Source: Neobacillus sp. YX16 (GTDB lineage: Bacteria > Bacillota > Bacilli > Bacillales > Cytobacillaceae). Taken from it: a stretch of 64,000 bases of DNA. Positions 1-9,829 of this stretch are shown here, piece by piece. Both the position numbers and the translations under genes were made by a program. Below the pieces are notes generated by a model. It did no database searches. It saw only the letters and a program-made list of their open reading frames with translations, and was not told the origin of the DNA. Each line of letters opens with the position of its first letter. Within the stretch, counting starts at the first letter, position 1. Location: contig NZ_CP126115.1 in assembly GCF_030123505.1 (NCBI RefSeq), positions 4,602,001 to 4,666,000 of the forward strand, in the 5' to 3' direction.

Positions 1-815
<815 letters not shown>

Positions 816-1004
816 TCAATCTTCCCTTCCAGCAGTAATTATCTGCCGCTTTCTTTATTTTACCCTAAAAATGTCACAAAATCATCACTTGTAGCGAAAA
901 AGTAATATAAAAATTTGAATTTTCATAAAAATCAGCTAATTCATCAATATTCGGATAAGCTGATAAGTTATTGTACCGAATTCGTAATTCCATTTCAAAT
1001 CACA

Positions 1005-1382
1005 TCAGAATAACCATCTAAAAAAATAGGGTATAAAGATAATAATCCCAATCGCAACCGCAATAACAGCATAAATAAAAACAGCTCCTGCAGCTAAATC
1101 CTTTGCTTGTTTAGCAAGTGGGTGGTACTCCGCTGTAATCAAATCAACGACACGCTCTATTGCACTATTCATCAATTCTAAGGAGAAGATTCCACCTATT
1201 GCTAAAATGACAAATAACCATTCTAATTTATTGATTGAAAAAAATATCGAACACCCAATTACCACAATAGAAACCAATAAATGGATGCGCATATTTCTTT
1301 CTGTCCTAAGAGCTGTCTGAATCCCCGATAAGGCATAATAAAATGATTTCCATAAAGGAATACGTTTATCTTGTAAGTCCAT
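1005..1382 (-). CDS. dgkA: diacylglycerol kinase family protein, probably undecaprenol kinase
   Basis: Small integral membrane kinase of the DgkA family. In Gram-positive bacteria the family member acts mainly on undecaprenol, recycling lipid carrier for wall synthesis; that substrate is family knowledge, not visible here. The 125 residues contain three hydrophobic segments (roughly 30-50, 53-70 and 97-120) and the conserved block [13 protein letters not shown] with its catalytic and metal-binding glutamates. The ATG at 1382 lies inside the end of ybeY (17 bp overlap), so the two are probably co-translated. Confidence 0.93.
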   Translation of the reverse strand: MDLQDKRIPLWKSFYYALSGIQTALRTERNMRIHLLVSIVVIGCSIFFSINKLEWLFVILAIGGIFSLELMNSAIERVVDLITAEYHPLAKQAKDLAAGAVFIYAVIAVAIGIIIFIPYFFRWLF

Positions 1383-1839
1383 AATCGTCTAAAATTTCCT
1401 TTTGTCTCGAAAACATTTTTTCTTCCTCTGCCTTTTCCATGTGATCATATCCCAGGAGATGGAGAAAACCATGGACAGATAAAAAGCCTAGTTCGCGAAT
1501 AAAAGAATGTCCATATTCCTTTGCCTGTTCTTCTGCCTTTGGTATAGAAATGATGATATCACCCAAGACACGCGGGAGCTCAGCCCCTATCAACTGTATT
1601 TCTCCTTCACCAAGCTCTTCCATTGCGAAGGAAATAACATCCGTGGGGGCATCTTTATCTCTAAATTCTTGATTAATTTCGTGAATTCTTTCATTGGATA
1701 CAAATGTAACAGAAACCTCGCTATTGTCTTCAACATTTTCTTTACCAGCAGCAAAATTTAACAGTTTCTCGATTTGTTCCATTTGCTCGGCAGACAGTTG
1801 ATTTGTTTCGTCCACTAAATCAATCATCAACTTGTTCAT
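1366..1839 (-). CDS. ybeY: endoribonuclease YbeY, rRNA maturation factor
   Basis: Zinc-dependent single-strand endoribonuclease needed for 16S rRNA 3'-end processing and ribosome quality control. The signature H-x3-H-x5-H is visible at H123, H127 and H133 in the block [11 protein letters not shown]. The 157-residue length is normal. It overlaps pgpH by 4 bp upstream and dgkA downstream, within one leftward operon that runs through era. Confidence 0.95.
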   Translation of the reverse strand: MNKLMIDLVDETNQLSAEQMEQIEKLLNFAAGKENVEDNSEVSVTFVSNERIHEINQEFRDKDAPTDVISFAMEELGEGEIQLIGAELPRVLGDIIISIPKAEEQAKEYGHSFIRELGFLSVHGFLHLLGYDHMEKAEEEKMFSRQKEILDDYGLTR

Positions 1840-4004
1840 ACTTGTACCACCTTCTTCGTCATTTCTGGATATTCGATTCTCGAGTGGAAAATTCCCTTTA
1901 ACGTTTCACAAAACGAATGGGACACCGTTTCTAGTTCTTTTAATGTTAAATCACATTCATTTAATTGCCCATCCTGAAGCCTGTCTGAAACAATCTTCTT
2001 AACGAGCGATTCGATTGTTTCAGGCGTAGGCTGGTTAAGGGATCTAACTGCAGCCTCTACGCTGTCAGCAATACCCACAATAGCTGATTCTTTCGTTTGT
2101 GCCTTTGGACCAGGATAACGGTAATCTTCTTCCTTTACCTCTTGTTCGCCTTGTACAGCCTTATGGTAAAAGAACTTCAATAAAGTATTCCCATGATGCT
2201 GTTCAGCGATATGGATGATTTCTTTTGGCAGGTTATATTTTTTTAATATTGCCGCCCCATCTGTTACGTGTGAAATAATAATATTTGCACTTTTATCAGG
2301 CGGCAGCCGGTCATGCGGGTTTTCACGGTGCATCTGATTTTCTATAAAAAAGTTTGGACGTTTTGTTTTCCCAATATCATGGTAATAACAGCCTACCCTT
2401 GCAAGCAGACCATTAGCTCCAATAGCTTCACAGGCTGCGTCCGCTAAATTAGCAACCATAACACTATGGTGATAGGTCCCAGGTGCTTCCATTAAGATTT
2501 TCCTCAGAAGTGGATGATTAGGGTTTGAAAGCTCAATCAACTTCATTGTAGAGAGAATTCCGAAGCTGGTTTCAAATAATGGTAATAATCCCATCGTCAA
2601 AACAGCGGAACCGATACCTGAAAAAATGGCTGTTAAGATATAATACCCATATTCCAATCCTGAAAATTGTCCATTCGGTAAAAACATAAGTGCCCAAATG
2701 GTAAAAAGATTTACTGCTGCTGCAAAGGAACCTGCTTGCAGAATTTTAGAGCGCTGATTTTGGTCACTTAAAAAGAGCAAAGCTGCAAGGGAACTAAACA
2801 TTATATAAATCCCCACAGAAAAATTTAGCGTTCCAGAAACCCCTTCATTGAATAAAAGACTGCCAAAAATAGAAAAGATGATCGAAGAAAGAATCGCAAG
2901 TTTTTCATCAATTAATATCTTAATTAACATCCCGCCCATAGCGGCAGGGAATAAATAGCCAATTCCTGAATAGTTAAAAATTTGAAGCATGCTGACAATT
3001 TTCAAAATAAAAAACGTCAGTATAAAAATAATCCCAAACAAGAGCAGGTTGGTATGTTTCTTTTCCGGCTGCTCCTTCAATTGATAGAAATAGTAATAAA
3101 GTGACGAAAGAATAATTGAAATTAAGATAAATAAACCAATGAATGGTTTATAAGACTGTTTGTTGTCTAATAATCCTACTAGTTCTAACTGTCGAAATTC
3201 TTCCTGACGGATTAATTTACCCTCTTCAATAATAATTTGTCCCTGTAGGATTTTAACAGGCTCAACAGACTCTGCTTGTTGTTTACGCAGCTCTTCTGTA
3301 GCCTCTGGATCATAAAATTCATTTTGAATGACTGCATATCTGCCTAATTCTATGGCAGCATTTTTTAAGTCACTATTCAGGGTCGTAAATTTTAATTCTT
3401 CTTCCAGGCTTTTTTTTGCATTTTCTACATCATCTGCAGAAATCCGCTTGTTCATAACATTGTTAATGGCTGTTACCGTTAAGTCTTTTGCAATCGCTAA
3501 TTCATCATCGCTGGCTTGTACAAGTGCAGTAAAAACTCGCTCTGATAAATCCTTGATTACACGATCTGTTAATTTCGCCTTTAACATGGTTACTTCTTCT
3601 TCAATAGTTGGCTGCAGTACATCTATAGGTTCTTCCTCTGCCGCAATCTGTTTTTTCCTTTCATCCTCTATTTCTTCATTTACTTCTGTACCTGAGTCAA
3701 ATATGGATGATATCAAATCTACTTGATTAGATGAATATTCTTTTTTTAATGTATATACATCTTGAACTTGGTCTAATGCCTCTTGACGTTTTTTTTCTGT
3801 ACTAATTTTATCCTCTACCGTTGCTGGGGATCGAATTGTTTTCTCAGCTACTGTTAATAGGCTTATATCGAGTTTTTCAGGCTTTACATGTCCATACATA
3901 GAGGTAAATAGAATGATTCCTAAAACAACAAACACTAATACTCTGAAAAAGGTATAATCTAGAAGCTTTTTTATTTGAATTAAGTATTGCTGTATTTTTT
4001 TCAA
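1836..4004 (-). CDS. pgpH: 7TMR-HD family cyclic-di-AMP phosphodiesterase PgpH
   Basis: Membrane phosphodiesterase that hydrolyses c-di-AMP and so influences potassium and osmolyte homeostasis (function from Bacillus/Listeria PgpH). Order of parts: an N-terminal membrane anchor (about 18-38), a long extracytoplasmic region rich in charged helices, seven hydrophobic segments (about 285-480), then a cytoplasmic HD domain. The HD domain shows [18 protein letters not shown] and YYHDIGK at about residues 505-545. The 722-residue length fits the family. It sits 195 bp downstream of phoH, behind a terminator, so it probably has its own promoter. Confidence 0.93.
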   Translation of the reverse strand: MKKIQQYLIQIKKLLDYTFFRVLVFVVLGIILFTSMYGHVKPEKLDISLLTVAEKTIRSPATVEDKISTEKKRQEALDQVQDVYTLKKEYSSNQVDLISSIFDSGTEVNEEIEDERKKQIAAEEEPIDVLQPTIEEEVTMLKAKLTDRVIKDLSERVFTALVQASDDELAIAKDLTVTAINNVMNKRISADDVENAKKSLEEELKFTTLNSDLKNAAIELGRYAVIQNEFYDPEATEELRKQQAESVEPVKILQGQIIIEEGKLIRQEEFRQLELVGLLDNKQSYKPFIGLFILISIILSSLYYYFYQLKEQPEKKHTNLLLFGIIFILTFFILKIVSMLQIFNYSGIGYLFPAAMGGMLIKILIDEKLAILSSIIFSIFGSLLFNEGVSGTLNFSVGIYIMFSSLAALLFLSDQNQRSKILQAGSFAAAVNLFTIWALMFLPNGQFSGLEYGYYILTAIFSGIGSAVLTMGLLPLFETSFGILSTMKLIELSNPNHPLLRKILMEAPGTYHHSVMVANLADAACEAIGANGLLARVGCYYHDIGKTKRPNFFIENQMHRENPHDRLPPDKSANIIISHVTDGAAILKKYNLPKEIIHIAEQHHGNTLLKFFYHKAVQGEQEVKEEDYRYPGPKAQTKESAIVGIADSVEAAVRSLNQPTPETIESLVKKIVSDRLQDGQLNECDLTLKELETVSHSFCETLKGIFHSRIEYPEMTKKVVQV

Positions 4005-4150
4005 CTAACTCCCCCCAAAAGCACCAAAAATAACCGTAGACAAGTATGTAAACACGCTTTATGTAAAATGATAACAGTTTTTCCCTCAAGTTTCACCCTC
4101 TAATAAATGATGGGCTATTTTTGCAAGCTATTTGTTATGAATATATGGCA

Positions 4151-4183
4151 AAAGGGATAAACCATTAGACGGTTTATCCCTTT
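4151..4183 (-). terminator. terminator-like hairpin after phoH
   Basis: A perfect 13-bp stem (AAAGGGATAAACC and its complement) with a 7-nt loop lies just past the phoH stop. On the minus strand it ends in CCCTTTT. The T-run is short, so termination may be partial, with some transcription continuing into pgpH. Confidence 0.7.
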
Positions 4184-4199
4184 ATCCTTTGCTTTAGCC

Positions 4200-5162
4200 T
4201 TACAGCGGCTTCTTTTCGTATGCCTCGACAATCCTGCCGACAAGCGGGTGACGAACAACATCGCTTTGATTTAAGAAAACAAAAGAGATTCCATTTACAT
4301 CTTGCAAGATTTTTTCTGCTGCAATTAGCCCTGACTTTGCACCTTTAGGTAAATCGATTTGCGTTTGGTCACCAGTTATAACCATTTTTGAACCGAAACC
4401 AAGCCTTGTCAGGAACATCTTCATTTGAGCATGAGTGGTATTTTGAGCCTCATCTAATATAACAAAGGCATCATCTAATGTCCGGCCCCTCATATAGGCT
4501 AACGGCGCAATTTCAATGGTTCCACGTTCTATTAACCTTTGAGTATGTTCGGCACCTAAAACGTCATTCAGTGCATCATATAGAGGTCGTAAATACGGAT
4601 CGACCTTTTCTTTTAAATCACCAGGTAAAAATCCAAGACTTTCACCAGCTTCTACCGCAGGTCTTGTTAGAATGATTTTATTTACCTGACCATTCTTCAA
4701 TGCATTTACTGCCATTACTACAGCTAAATACGTTTTGCCGGTACCCGCTGGGCCAATTCCAAATACAAGATCATTTTGTCTGATAGCCATTATATATTGT
4801 CTTTGCCCTAGCGTCTTAATTCGAATACTCTTTCCTTTAACATTTTTTGCTATTTCCTCATCATAAAGATTGTCAAAGTAATCAAGTGTGCCTTTTTGAG
4901 CCATTTGGATGGCTGACAAAACATCCCTTTGGCTAATGGTTACACCCTTTCTAATAACAAAAATTAGCTTATCTAGAATCTGACTAGCAAGCATCACTCT
5001 TTCTTCATCTCCAGAAAGACTGACAGATTCTCCGCGTGTGACAATCGATACTTCAAGCTCTTCTTCGATTATTTTTAAATTTGCATCCGCATTGCCAATC
5101 AGGGCAATCGCTTCTGTTGGATTTTCTAATTGTACATTTATTGTTTTTAACTTTACTGTCAT
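4200..5162 (-). CDS. phoH: PhoH family ATPase/RNA-binding protein
   Basis: PhoH-like P-loop ATPase of uncertain cellular role, possibly linked to RNA metabolism because its neighbour YbeY is an RNase. Walker A (GPAGTGKT) lies at residues 137-144 and Walker B (FVILDEAQN) near 233-241. An N-terminal KH-like segment precedes the ATPase core. The 320-residue length is typical. The start overlaps yqfD by 4 bp, giving a yqfC-yqfD-phoH unit. Confidence 0.93.
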   Translation of the reverse strand: MTVKLKTINVQLENPTEAIALIGNADANLKIIEEELEVSIVTRGESVSLSGDEERVMLASQILDKLIFVIRKGVTISQRDVLSAIQMAQKGTLDYFDNLYDEEIAKNVKGKSIRIKTLGQRQYIMAIRQNDLVFGIGPAGTGKTYLAVVMAVNALKNGQVNKIILTRPAVEAGESLGFLPGDLKEKVDPYLRPLYDALNDVLGAEHTQRLIERGTIEIAPLAYMRGRTLDDAFVILDEAQNTTHAQMKMFLTRLGFGSKMVITGDQTQIDLPKGAKSGLIAAEKILQDVNGISFVFLNQSDVVRHPLVGRIVEAYEKKPL

Positions 5163-6352
5163 TCAGGAGTCTCCTTGGGTATTGGTTGTCCAACCGCAAT
5201 ATTTTCGATAATTTTAAAGTGGATATCTAGGATAACTTTACCATTTTTAAACTCTTTGTGTAAAATTTTTTCATCTTTTATTATAGCTTCCTCATCTAAT
5301 CCACTTTTTATTTTATTTTTTGCTAAATCAATTGCATTTTTTTCGGCTTCTTTTTCCGTATACGTGCGGTTTGTTTCTTCTCGTGCTCTTAATGTTTCAT
5401 TTCCAATCGAGATAGGCAGCTCCCATTTTAGGAAATGAATTTTATTCACATTCTTTTCCGCTTCAAATTCCTGAAAATCCGGCTCGCCAAATCCCCAAAT
5501 AGGGATCTCTAGATTTCCTAAGATTAAAGAAAGTTTTTGCTTTTCCTGACCGTTGAATACAAAGAATTTTGTATCTAACGGCAATTCTACATGGCTTTTA
5601 TACCACGTTTCCCCCCAAACCTCTCCAATTGCTGCAACTTGCTGCGTTTGACCTTCTTTTCCAATTATACCGGATACTAACAATTGTCCAGCTTCAACAT
5701 GGTCATGTATATCAACCATTTTTTGTCCAGTTTCAACATACATAGAATCAATAACAGCCTTCTTTTTTGCAACCAGATTTCTTGGTGCAAGTTGTTCCGG
5801 CTTTTCGGGTTCCTTTTTCTCTACCACTTGAAGATGATAGGTTGTCCCCTTTAATTCCACACCTACCCAAGTAAGGTTACCAACATTATTAGTCAATTTC
5901 CTTTGAATCCCTTCTACGTTATCCACAAAAAATTGGACTTTACCAATTTTTACTCCCATCTTGTCCAATTCTTTGCGAATCTGATACTCCGTTGCAGGTT
6001 TAGCTCCCTTAATTTCAATTCCCCAAATGACATTTGATAAAAACATAATAATTACGAGGAAAAGAATAGCTCCACCAACAAACCCACTATTTTTCAATAA
6101 TCGCTTAAATAAAAAAGGCATCCCTGCCCTCTTTAAGAATTTGATGGAGCATTCTTTTTCTCTTGCATAATGTCGGATTTTCAAAGCATCACTGAGCCTC
6201 ATTGTAAAAGTAATCGTTTCAGTCCCATGTCGTTTTACATTCCAAATCATCAGGCCGTTCCTAGTAAGAACATTTAAAAATCTTTCTATTCCTCTTCCCG
6301 AAACTTTAACCGTTACTTTGCCAGAAAAAAATTCGATCCATTGGTTTTTCAT
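5159..6352 (-). CDS. yqfD: sporulation protein YqfD
   Basis: Membrane-anchored sporulation protein. In B. subtilis yqfC-yqfD belong to the mother-cell sigma-E regulon (established). The 397 residues have an N-terminal soluble part, one strong transmembrane segment (about 89-111, VGGAILFLVIIMFLSNVIWG) and a large extracytoplasmic region. It overlaps yqfC by 4 bp and phoH by 4 bp, so all three are probably co-translated. The biochemical role is unknown. Confidence 0.9.
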   Translation of the reverse strand: MKNQWIEFFSGKVTVKVSGRGIERFLNVLTRNGLMIWNVKRHGTETITFTMRLSDALKIRHYAREKECSIKFLKRAGMPFLFKRLLKNSGFVGGAILFLVIIMFLSNVIWGIEIKGAKPATEYQIRKELDKMGVKIGKVQFFVDNVEGIQRKLTNNVGNLTWVGVELKGTTYHLQVVEKKEPEKPEQLAPRNLVAKKKAVIDSMYVETGQKMVDIHDHVEAGQLLVSGIIGKEGQTQQVAAIGEVWGETWYKSHVELPLDTKFFVFNGQEKQKLSLILGNLEIPIWGFGEPDFQEFEAEKNVNKIHFLKWELPISIGNETLRAREETNRTYTEKEAEKNAIDLAKNKIKSGLDEEAIIKDEKILHKEFKNGKVILDIHFKIIENIAVGQPIPKETPE

Positions 6353-6651
6353 TTTGCTCCTCCTGGATTTTCATTTATATAAATGACCTGATCAATTTTC
6401 CCCTCAAGTAAAATCTCTTCAGGCAATATGGTTTTAATCACGAAAGAATTCCCTTTTATTTGCAATTGACCCTGCTTTAACAACAGACGCAATTCTTTTT
6501 CTGTAAAAGTAATCAATCCTCTATGGTTCTCAATGTATATATGGATTTGCCCAATCATCGTAATCCGGGGTAAATCCATCATGACATCTTGAGGAAGATC
6601 CATTTTTTGTGCCATCCAGTTCCGGACACGCAGGCCCCATTTTTTTGCCAT
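6349..6651 (-). CDS. yqfC: sporulation protein YqfC
   Basis: Small YabP/YqfC-family sporulation protein of about 100 residues, partner gene of yqfD in the sigma-E regulon of B. subtilis. A longer in-frame ORF reaches 6705, but translation should start at the ATG at 6651 (MAKKWGLRVRNW), which matches the family N-terminus and is preceded by an AAAGGGGG SD. That SD lies inside the 3' arm of a 20-bp terminator hairpin, and the seven T residues after the hairpin form the spacer to ATG. Expression must therefore overcome or bypass this structure. Confidence 0.9.
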   Translation of the reverse strand: MAKKWGLRVRNWMAQKMDLPQDVMMDLPRITMIGQIHIYIENHRGLITFTEKELRLLLKQGQLQIKGNSFVIKTILPEEILLEGKIDQVIYINENPGGAK

Positions 6652-6700
6652 AAAAAAAGAACCCCCTTTCATCTCATAATATGAAATGAAAGGGGGTTCT
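6652..6700 (-). terminator. terminator hairpin that buries the yqfC SD
   Basis: Arms 6658-6677 and 6681-6700 pair over 20 bp with one G-U wobble and a 3-nt loop, followed on the minus strand by a T-run at 6652-6658. It is a textbook intrinsic terminator for the gene at 6747. Its 3' arm is also the yqfC Shine-Dalgarno, and its T-run is the SD-to-ATG spacer. A sigma-E-like -10 (CATATTAT) spans the loop at 6676-6683. Transcripts started there would lack the 5' arm and leave the SD free, but no good -35 was found. Confidence 0.85.
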
Positions 6701-6746
6701 AGCACACCTTTTTCTATTGAATAAGAAGGCTTTCAAAATGAATTTT

Positions 6747-7181
6747 TTAGCTTTTTCTCGGGAAGTATGGCTTTTTCGCTCGTGGTTCACCTAGAATCTC
6801 AGCCCAAATAATCCCATTGATAATCGTTTTTTCGTCTGGTTTTTCAAATGGGATGTCGTCAGATACCTCTTCGATTCTGACAACTTTACTTGGCTGTAGC
6901 TGCTTTACTTGGCTTTTCGTGACAACTGGATTCTGCTTTATCTCTTGATATTTCTCCTCCATACTTTGCAAATCCGTTACCTTATTCGCAGGCTGGCCAG
7001 TAGAGATTTGTCCTTTGTTTCTTGGAACGCCCATCATTTGTTGTTCAACCTTTGTACGAAAATCATCAAATCCTTTTGCAGGAAGGGATTTTGTTCTTCT
7101 TCCAGAATTACTTTTACCCTTCGCTTTACCAAAGATTGATGAGAGAATTCCAGCAATAATTAAAAATAAAATGGTTTCCAT
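6747..7181 (-). CDS. hypothetical protein with N-terminal membrane segment
   Basis: Not recognised with confidence; it occupies the place of yqfB between floA and yqfC. The 144 residues begin with a short hydrophobic stretch (ETILFLIIAGILSSIFG) that could be an anchor, followed by a Lys/Ser-rich basic segment and a low-complexity polar linker. A conserved-looking C-terminal block (NGIIWAEILGEPRAKKPYF) closes the protein. The ATG at 7181 has a GGAGG six bases upstream and is preferred over the GTG at 7187. It ends at a strong terminator, so it is probably the last gene of the nfeD-floA unit. Confidence 0.75.
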   Translation of the reverse strand: METILFLIIAGILSSIFGKAKGKSNSGRRTKSLPAKGFDDFRTKVEQQMMGVPRNKGQISTGQPANKVTDLQSMEEKYQEIKQNPVVTKSQVKQLQPSKVVRIEEVSDDIPFEKPDEKTIINGIIWAEILGEPRAKKPYFPRKS

Positions 7182-7214
7182 ATCCACCCTCCTTCTTTAG
7201 GAAAAATTGGTGGT

Positions 7215-8207
7215 TTATTTGTCGTCTTTTTTATCACCAGTCATCTTGCCGATAGATCCGCGCATATCTGTATCAGCAGAAATATTTTTATAATTCATAT
7301 ATTCCATGACACTTATATTACCGGATTTTAATGCTTCTGCCATAGCCAGCGGCACCTCTGCCTCTGCCTCTACAACCTTTGCTCTCATTTCCTCTACTTT
7401 TGCCTTCATTTCCTGCTCAGTAGCGACAGCCATCGCCCTGCGCTCTTCTGCTTTTGCCTGAGCAATTTTCTTATCGGCTTCTGCCTGCTCCGTTTGCAGC
7501 TCAGCACCAATATTTCTGCCTAAATCAACATCGGCAATATCAATCGAAAGAATTTCAAAAGCGGTACCAGAATCTAATCCTTTTGCTAAGACTGTTTGCG
7601 AAATCAGTTCTGGACTCTCGAGCACTTTACTATGGTCGAGCGAGGAACCAATCGTCGATATGACCCCTTCACCTACACGTGCTACGACAGTATCTTCACC
7701 CGCGCCACCGACAAGACGGTCGATATTAGCACGTACGGTAATTCTCGCTTTTGCTTTTACTTCGATTCCGTTCATGGCAACACCTGCGATGAATGGGGTT
7801 TCGATTACTTTTGGATTTACACTCATCTGAACAGCTTCTAAGACATCACGCCCTGCAAGGTCAATTGCGGCACAACGTTCGAATGATAACTCAATGTTTG
7901 CACGGTGTGCAGCGATTAAAGCATTCACCACTCTATCTACATTTCCACCTGCCAGGTAGTGACTTTCGAGCTGATTTGTTGTTACGTTTAATCCTGCCTT
8001 ATGCGCTTTAATAAGCGGATTGACTACTCTGCTTGGTGTAACCCGTCTAAGTCTCATCCCTACTAATGTAAAGATACTAATTCGAACTCCTGCAGCAAGA
8101 GCAGAAACCCAAAGCATTACCGGAACAAAGGATAATAATATTCCAAGAAAAATTAGAGCCACAACGATAATACCAATCATAAATAAAGTTCCACTTGTTA
8201 ATTCCAC
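7215..8207 (-). CDS. floA: flotillin-like protein FloA
   Basis: Scaffold protein of bacterial functional membrane microdomains. It has an N-terminal membrane-inserted hydrophobic hairpin (about 8-38), an SPFH-like domain, and a C-terminal Ala/Glu-rich coiled coil (about 235-300). The 330-residue length is normal. It appears to use GTG at 8207, with a GGGGT-type SD upstream. It follows a NfeD-family gene by 27 bp, the usual NfeD-flotillin pairing, and the products are thought to work together at the membrane. Confidence 0.95.
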   Translation of the reverse strand: MELTSGTLFMIGIIVVALIFLGILLSFVPVMLWVSALAAGVRISIFTLVGMRLRRVTPSRVVNPLIKAHKAGLNVTTNQLESHYLAGGNVDRVVNALIAAHRANIELSFERCAAIDLAGRDVLEAVQMSVNPKVIETPFIAGVAMNGIEVKAKARITVRANIDRLVGGAGEDTVVARVGEGVISTIGSSLDHSKVLESPELISQTVLAKGLDSGTAFEILSIDIADVDLGRNIGAELQTEQAEADKKIAQAKAEERRAMAVATEQEMKAKVEEMRAKVVEAEAEVPLAMAEALKSGNISVMEYMNYKNISADTDMRGSIGKMTGDKKDDK

Positions 8208-8234
8208 AGCACTTACCCCCTTGTTAGTCTTTCA

Positions 8235-8867
8235 TTATACTTTCCTAACTACAATACGTACCCCTTCAACCTTAATAACGGTGATTTTTGCATTCTGATC
8301 AATGAAGTCACCTTCAGTCACAACATCAATTCTTTCATTATTTATAACTGCTGTTCCTGATGGCCGTAATACTGTCAATGCGATTCCTTCTTTTCCTACT
8401 AAATCTGTACGGTTCACATTAGACACATAGCCATCCTCTTTTTTTGCAGAATCAAATAGTATCATTCGATTAAATAAAACCATTTTCTTGCCTAGGATCT
8501 TAATCATAAATAATAGGACAGCAATTGAAATACAAATAGCAATGAAAATGGATATTCCCATATTCAATGGATTTTCTCCTGCTATGAAAAGACTTGCGAT
8601 TAATGCTGCCAATCCTAGTGTTCCTGAAATGGCCCCTGGAAGAAAAAATTCTAAGAAAATTAGCATGATTCCTACAGCAAATAACATGATCGTTCCAAAA
8701 CCAGCAAGACCAGCTTGAAAATGTCCATAAAAGAAAAGAAGTAATGCAAATAAACCTATGAATCCTGATATTCCAAACTTTGACGAAAACAGCTCATAGA
8801 CAATAGCTGCCCCTGCAATCGTTAATAGCAGCGTTACAACGACTGGGTTTGTTAAAAACTCAACCAT
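8235..8867 (-). CDS. short NfeD family membrane protein
   Basis: NfeD-like partner of FloA. The 210 residues hold four hydrophobic segments (roughly 8-28, 33-52, 55-75 and 90-120) and a C-terminal OB-fold-like domain (about 145-210, GKEGIALTVLRPSGTAVINN). The ClpP-like serine protease domain of long NfeD proteins, present as I recall in the roughly 437-residue B. subtilis YqeZ, is missing. The start has a clear GGGAGGAT SD, and nothing upstream looks like a lost protease domain, so it seems a natural short form. Confidence 0.88.
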   Translation of the reverse strand: MVEFLTNPVVVTLLLTIAGAAIVYELFSSKFGISGFIGLFALLLFFYGHFQAGLAGFGTIMLFAVGIMLIFLEFFLPGAISGTLGLAALIASLFIAGENPLNMGISIFIAICISIAVLLFMIKILGKKMVLFNRMILFDSAKKEDGYVSNVNRTDLVGKEGIALTVLRPSGTAVINNERIDVVTEGDFIDQNAKITVIKVEGVRIVVRKV

Positions 8868-8936
8868 AATTATCCTCCCTTCATGTCGACACTATGTATA
8901 CGTTTTATATCCAAATAAGTTTCAAATTTCCAAAAT

Positions 8937-8968
8937 GAAAAACCGCAAGCTATACGCTCGCGGCTTTG
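8937..8968 (-). terminator. intrinsic terminator after yqeY
   Basis: GC-rich stem (AAGCCGCGAGC pairing with GCTTGCGGTTT, one mismatch) followed on the minus strand by TTTTT. It ends the rpsU-yqeY unit before nfeD. Confidence 0.85.
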
Positions 8969-8981
8969 GTTGTCAGAATAA

Positions 8982-9428
8982 TTATGAAAGGTGTTGTTGT
9001 ACGTATTTATTTACAAGTGACCCGTCTGCTTTACCCTTTACTTTAGGCATAATCGCAGCCATCACTTTTCCCATATCCGCTTTTGATTTTGCACCGACTT
9101 CAGAGACTGTTTCTTTAACAATTTCTGACAACTCTTCTTCGGAAAGCTGCTTCGGTAAATACAGTTCGACGATAGCCAACTCTGCACGCAATTTATCAAC
9201 AAGGTCTTGACGACCTGCTTTATCAAATTCATGGAGGGATTCTTTGCGTTGCTTCACTTCGCGAGAAAGGATAGTTAACTCTACTTCTTCGGAAAGGTCT
9301 TTTGTTCCAAGCTTAATCGCTTCATTTTGCAATGAAGCTTTTACCATCCGAATCGTTATGAGTTTGTCTTTTTCCTTATTTTTCATCGCTTGTTTCATGT
9401 CACTATTTAAACGCTCGAGAAGACTCAT
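8982..9428 (-). CDS. yqeY: GatB/YqeY domain protein
   Basis: Stand-alone YqeY protein of 148 residues, homologous to the tail domain of the amidotransferase subunit GatB that contacts tRNA. A helical N-terminal half ([20 protein letters not shown]) is followed by the conserved C-terminal block ([21 protein letters not shown]). Its exact role is unknown; the pairing with rpsU suggests a translation link. It lies 15 bp after rpsU. Confidence 0.93.
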   Translation of the reverse strand: MSLLERLNSDMKQAMKNKEKDKLITIRMVKASLQNEAIKLGTKDLSEEVELTILSREVKQRKESLHEFDKAGRQDLVDKLRAELAIVELYLPKQLSEEELSEIVKETVSEVGAKSKADMGKVMAAIMPKVKGKADGSLVNKYVQQHLS

Positions 9429-9443
9429 TAATTACACCCTCTC

Positions 9444-9617
9444 TTAGAACTTACGTTTTCTTGCTGCTTCAGACTTTTTCTTACGCTTTACACTTGGCTT
9501 TTCGTAGAATTCGCGCTTTCTTGCCTCTTGCAAAGTACCAGTTTTTGATACTGTACGTTTGAAGCGACGAAGAGCATCTTCAAGCGATTCGTTTTTCTTA
9601 ACGACGGTTTTAGACAT
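9444..9617 (-). CDS. rpsU: 30S ribosomal protein S21
   Basis: S21 (bS21), 57 residues, a basic protein on the 30S platform near the anti-SD helix. The ORF extends upstream to 9674, but the ATG at 9617 ([20 protein letters not shown]) matches S21 N-termini and has an excellent GGAGGGAGGG SD. The C-terminus is the expected Arg/Lys-rich tail. A consensus promoter lies upstream at 9674-9702. Confidence 0.97.
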   Translation of the reverse strand: MSKTVVKKNESLEDALRRFKRTVSKTGTLQEARKREFYEKPSVKRKKKSEAARKRKF

Positions 9618-9673
9618 TCTCTTTCCCTCCCTCCGAAACACAACACACTTACATTCAATCCATGTACCTTGCA

Positions 9674-9702
9674 ATTATAATATATCATAGAAATTAGGTC
9701 AA
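9674..9702 (-). promoter_or_regulatory. sigma-A promoter of rpsU-yqeY
   Basis: On the minus strand TTGACC (9697-9702) is followed after exactly 17 bp by a perfect TATAAT (9674-9679), about 57 bp upstream of the rpsU ATG. Confidence 0.85.
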
Positions 9703-9829
9703 CTGTATTTCCAGAGTTGAATCAAGCTTTTGATATTTTTATTCATAAATCCACAATTTATTGAACAACCCACCATAAATTTGGCATGTCCTCCTCCCTC
9801 AGGCATAGAATTAAGTGAGGGGTGAAGAC

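Noticed and set aside
3328-3726. 132-codon ORF antisense to pgpH
   Set aside because: Ser-rich shadow of the pgpH coding strand with no SD; many similar antisense ORFs in the window were discarded for the same reason.
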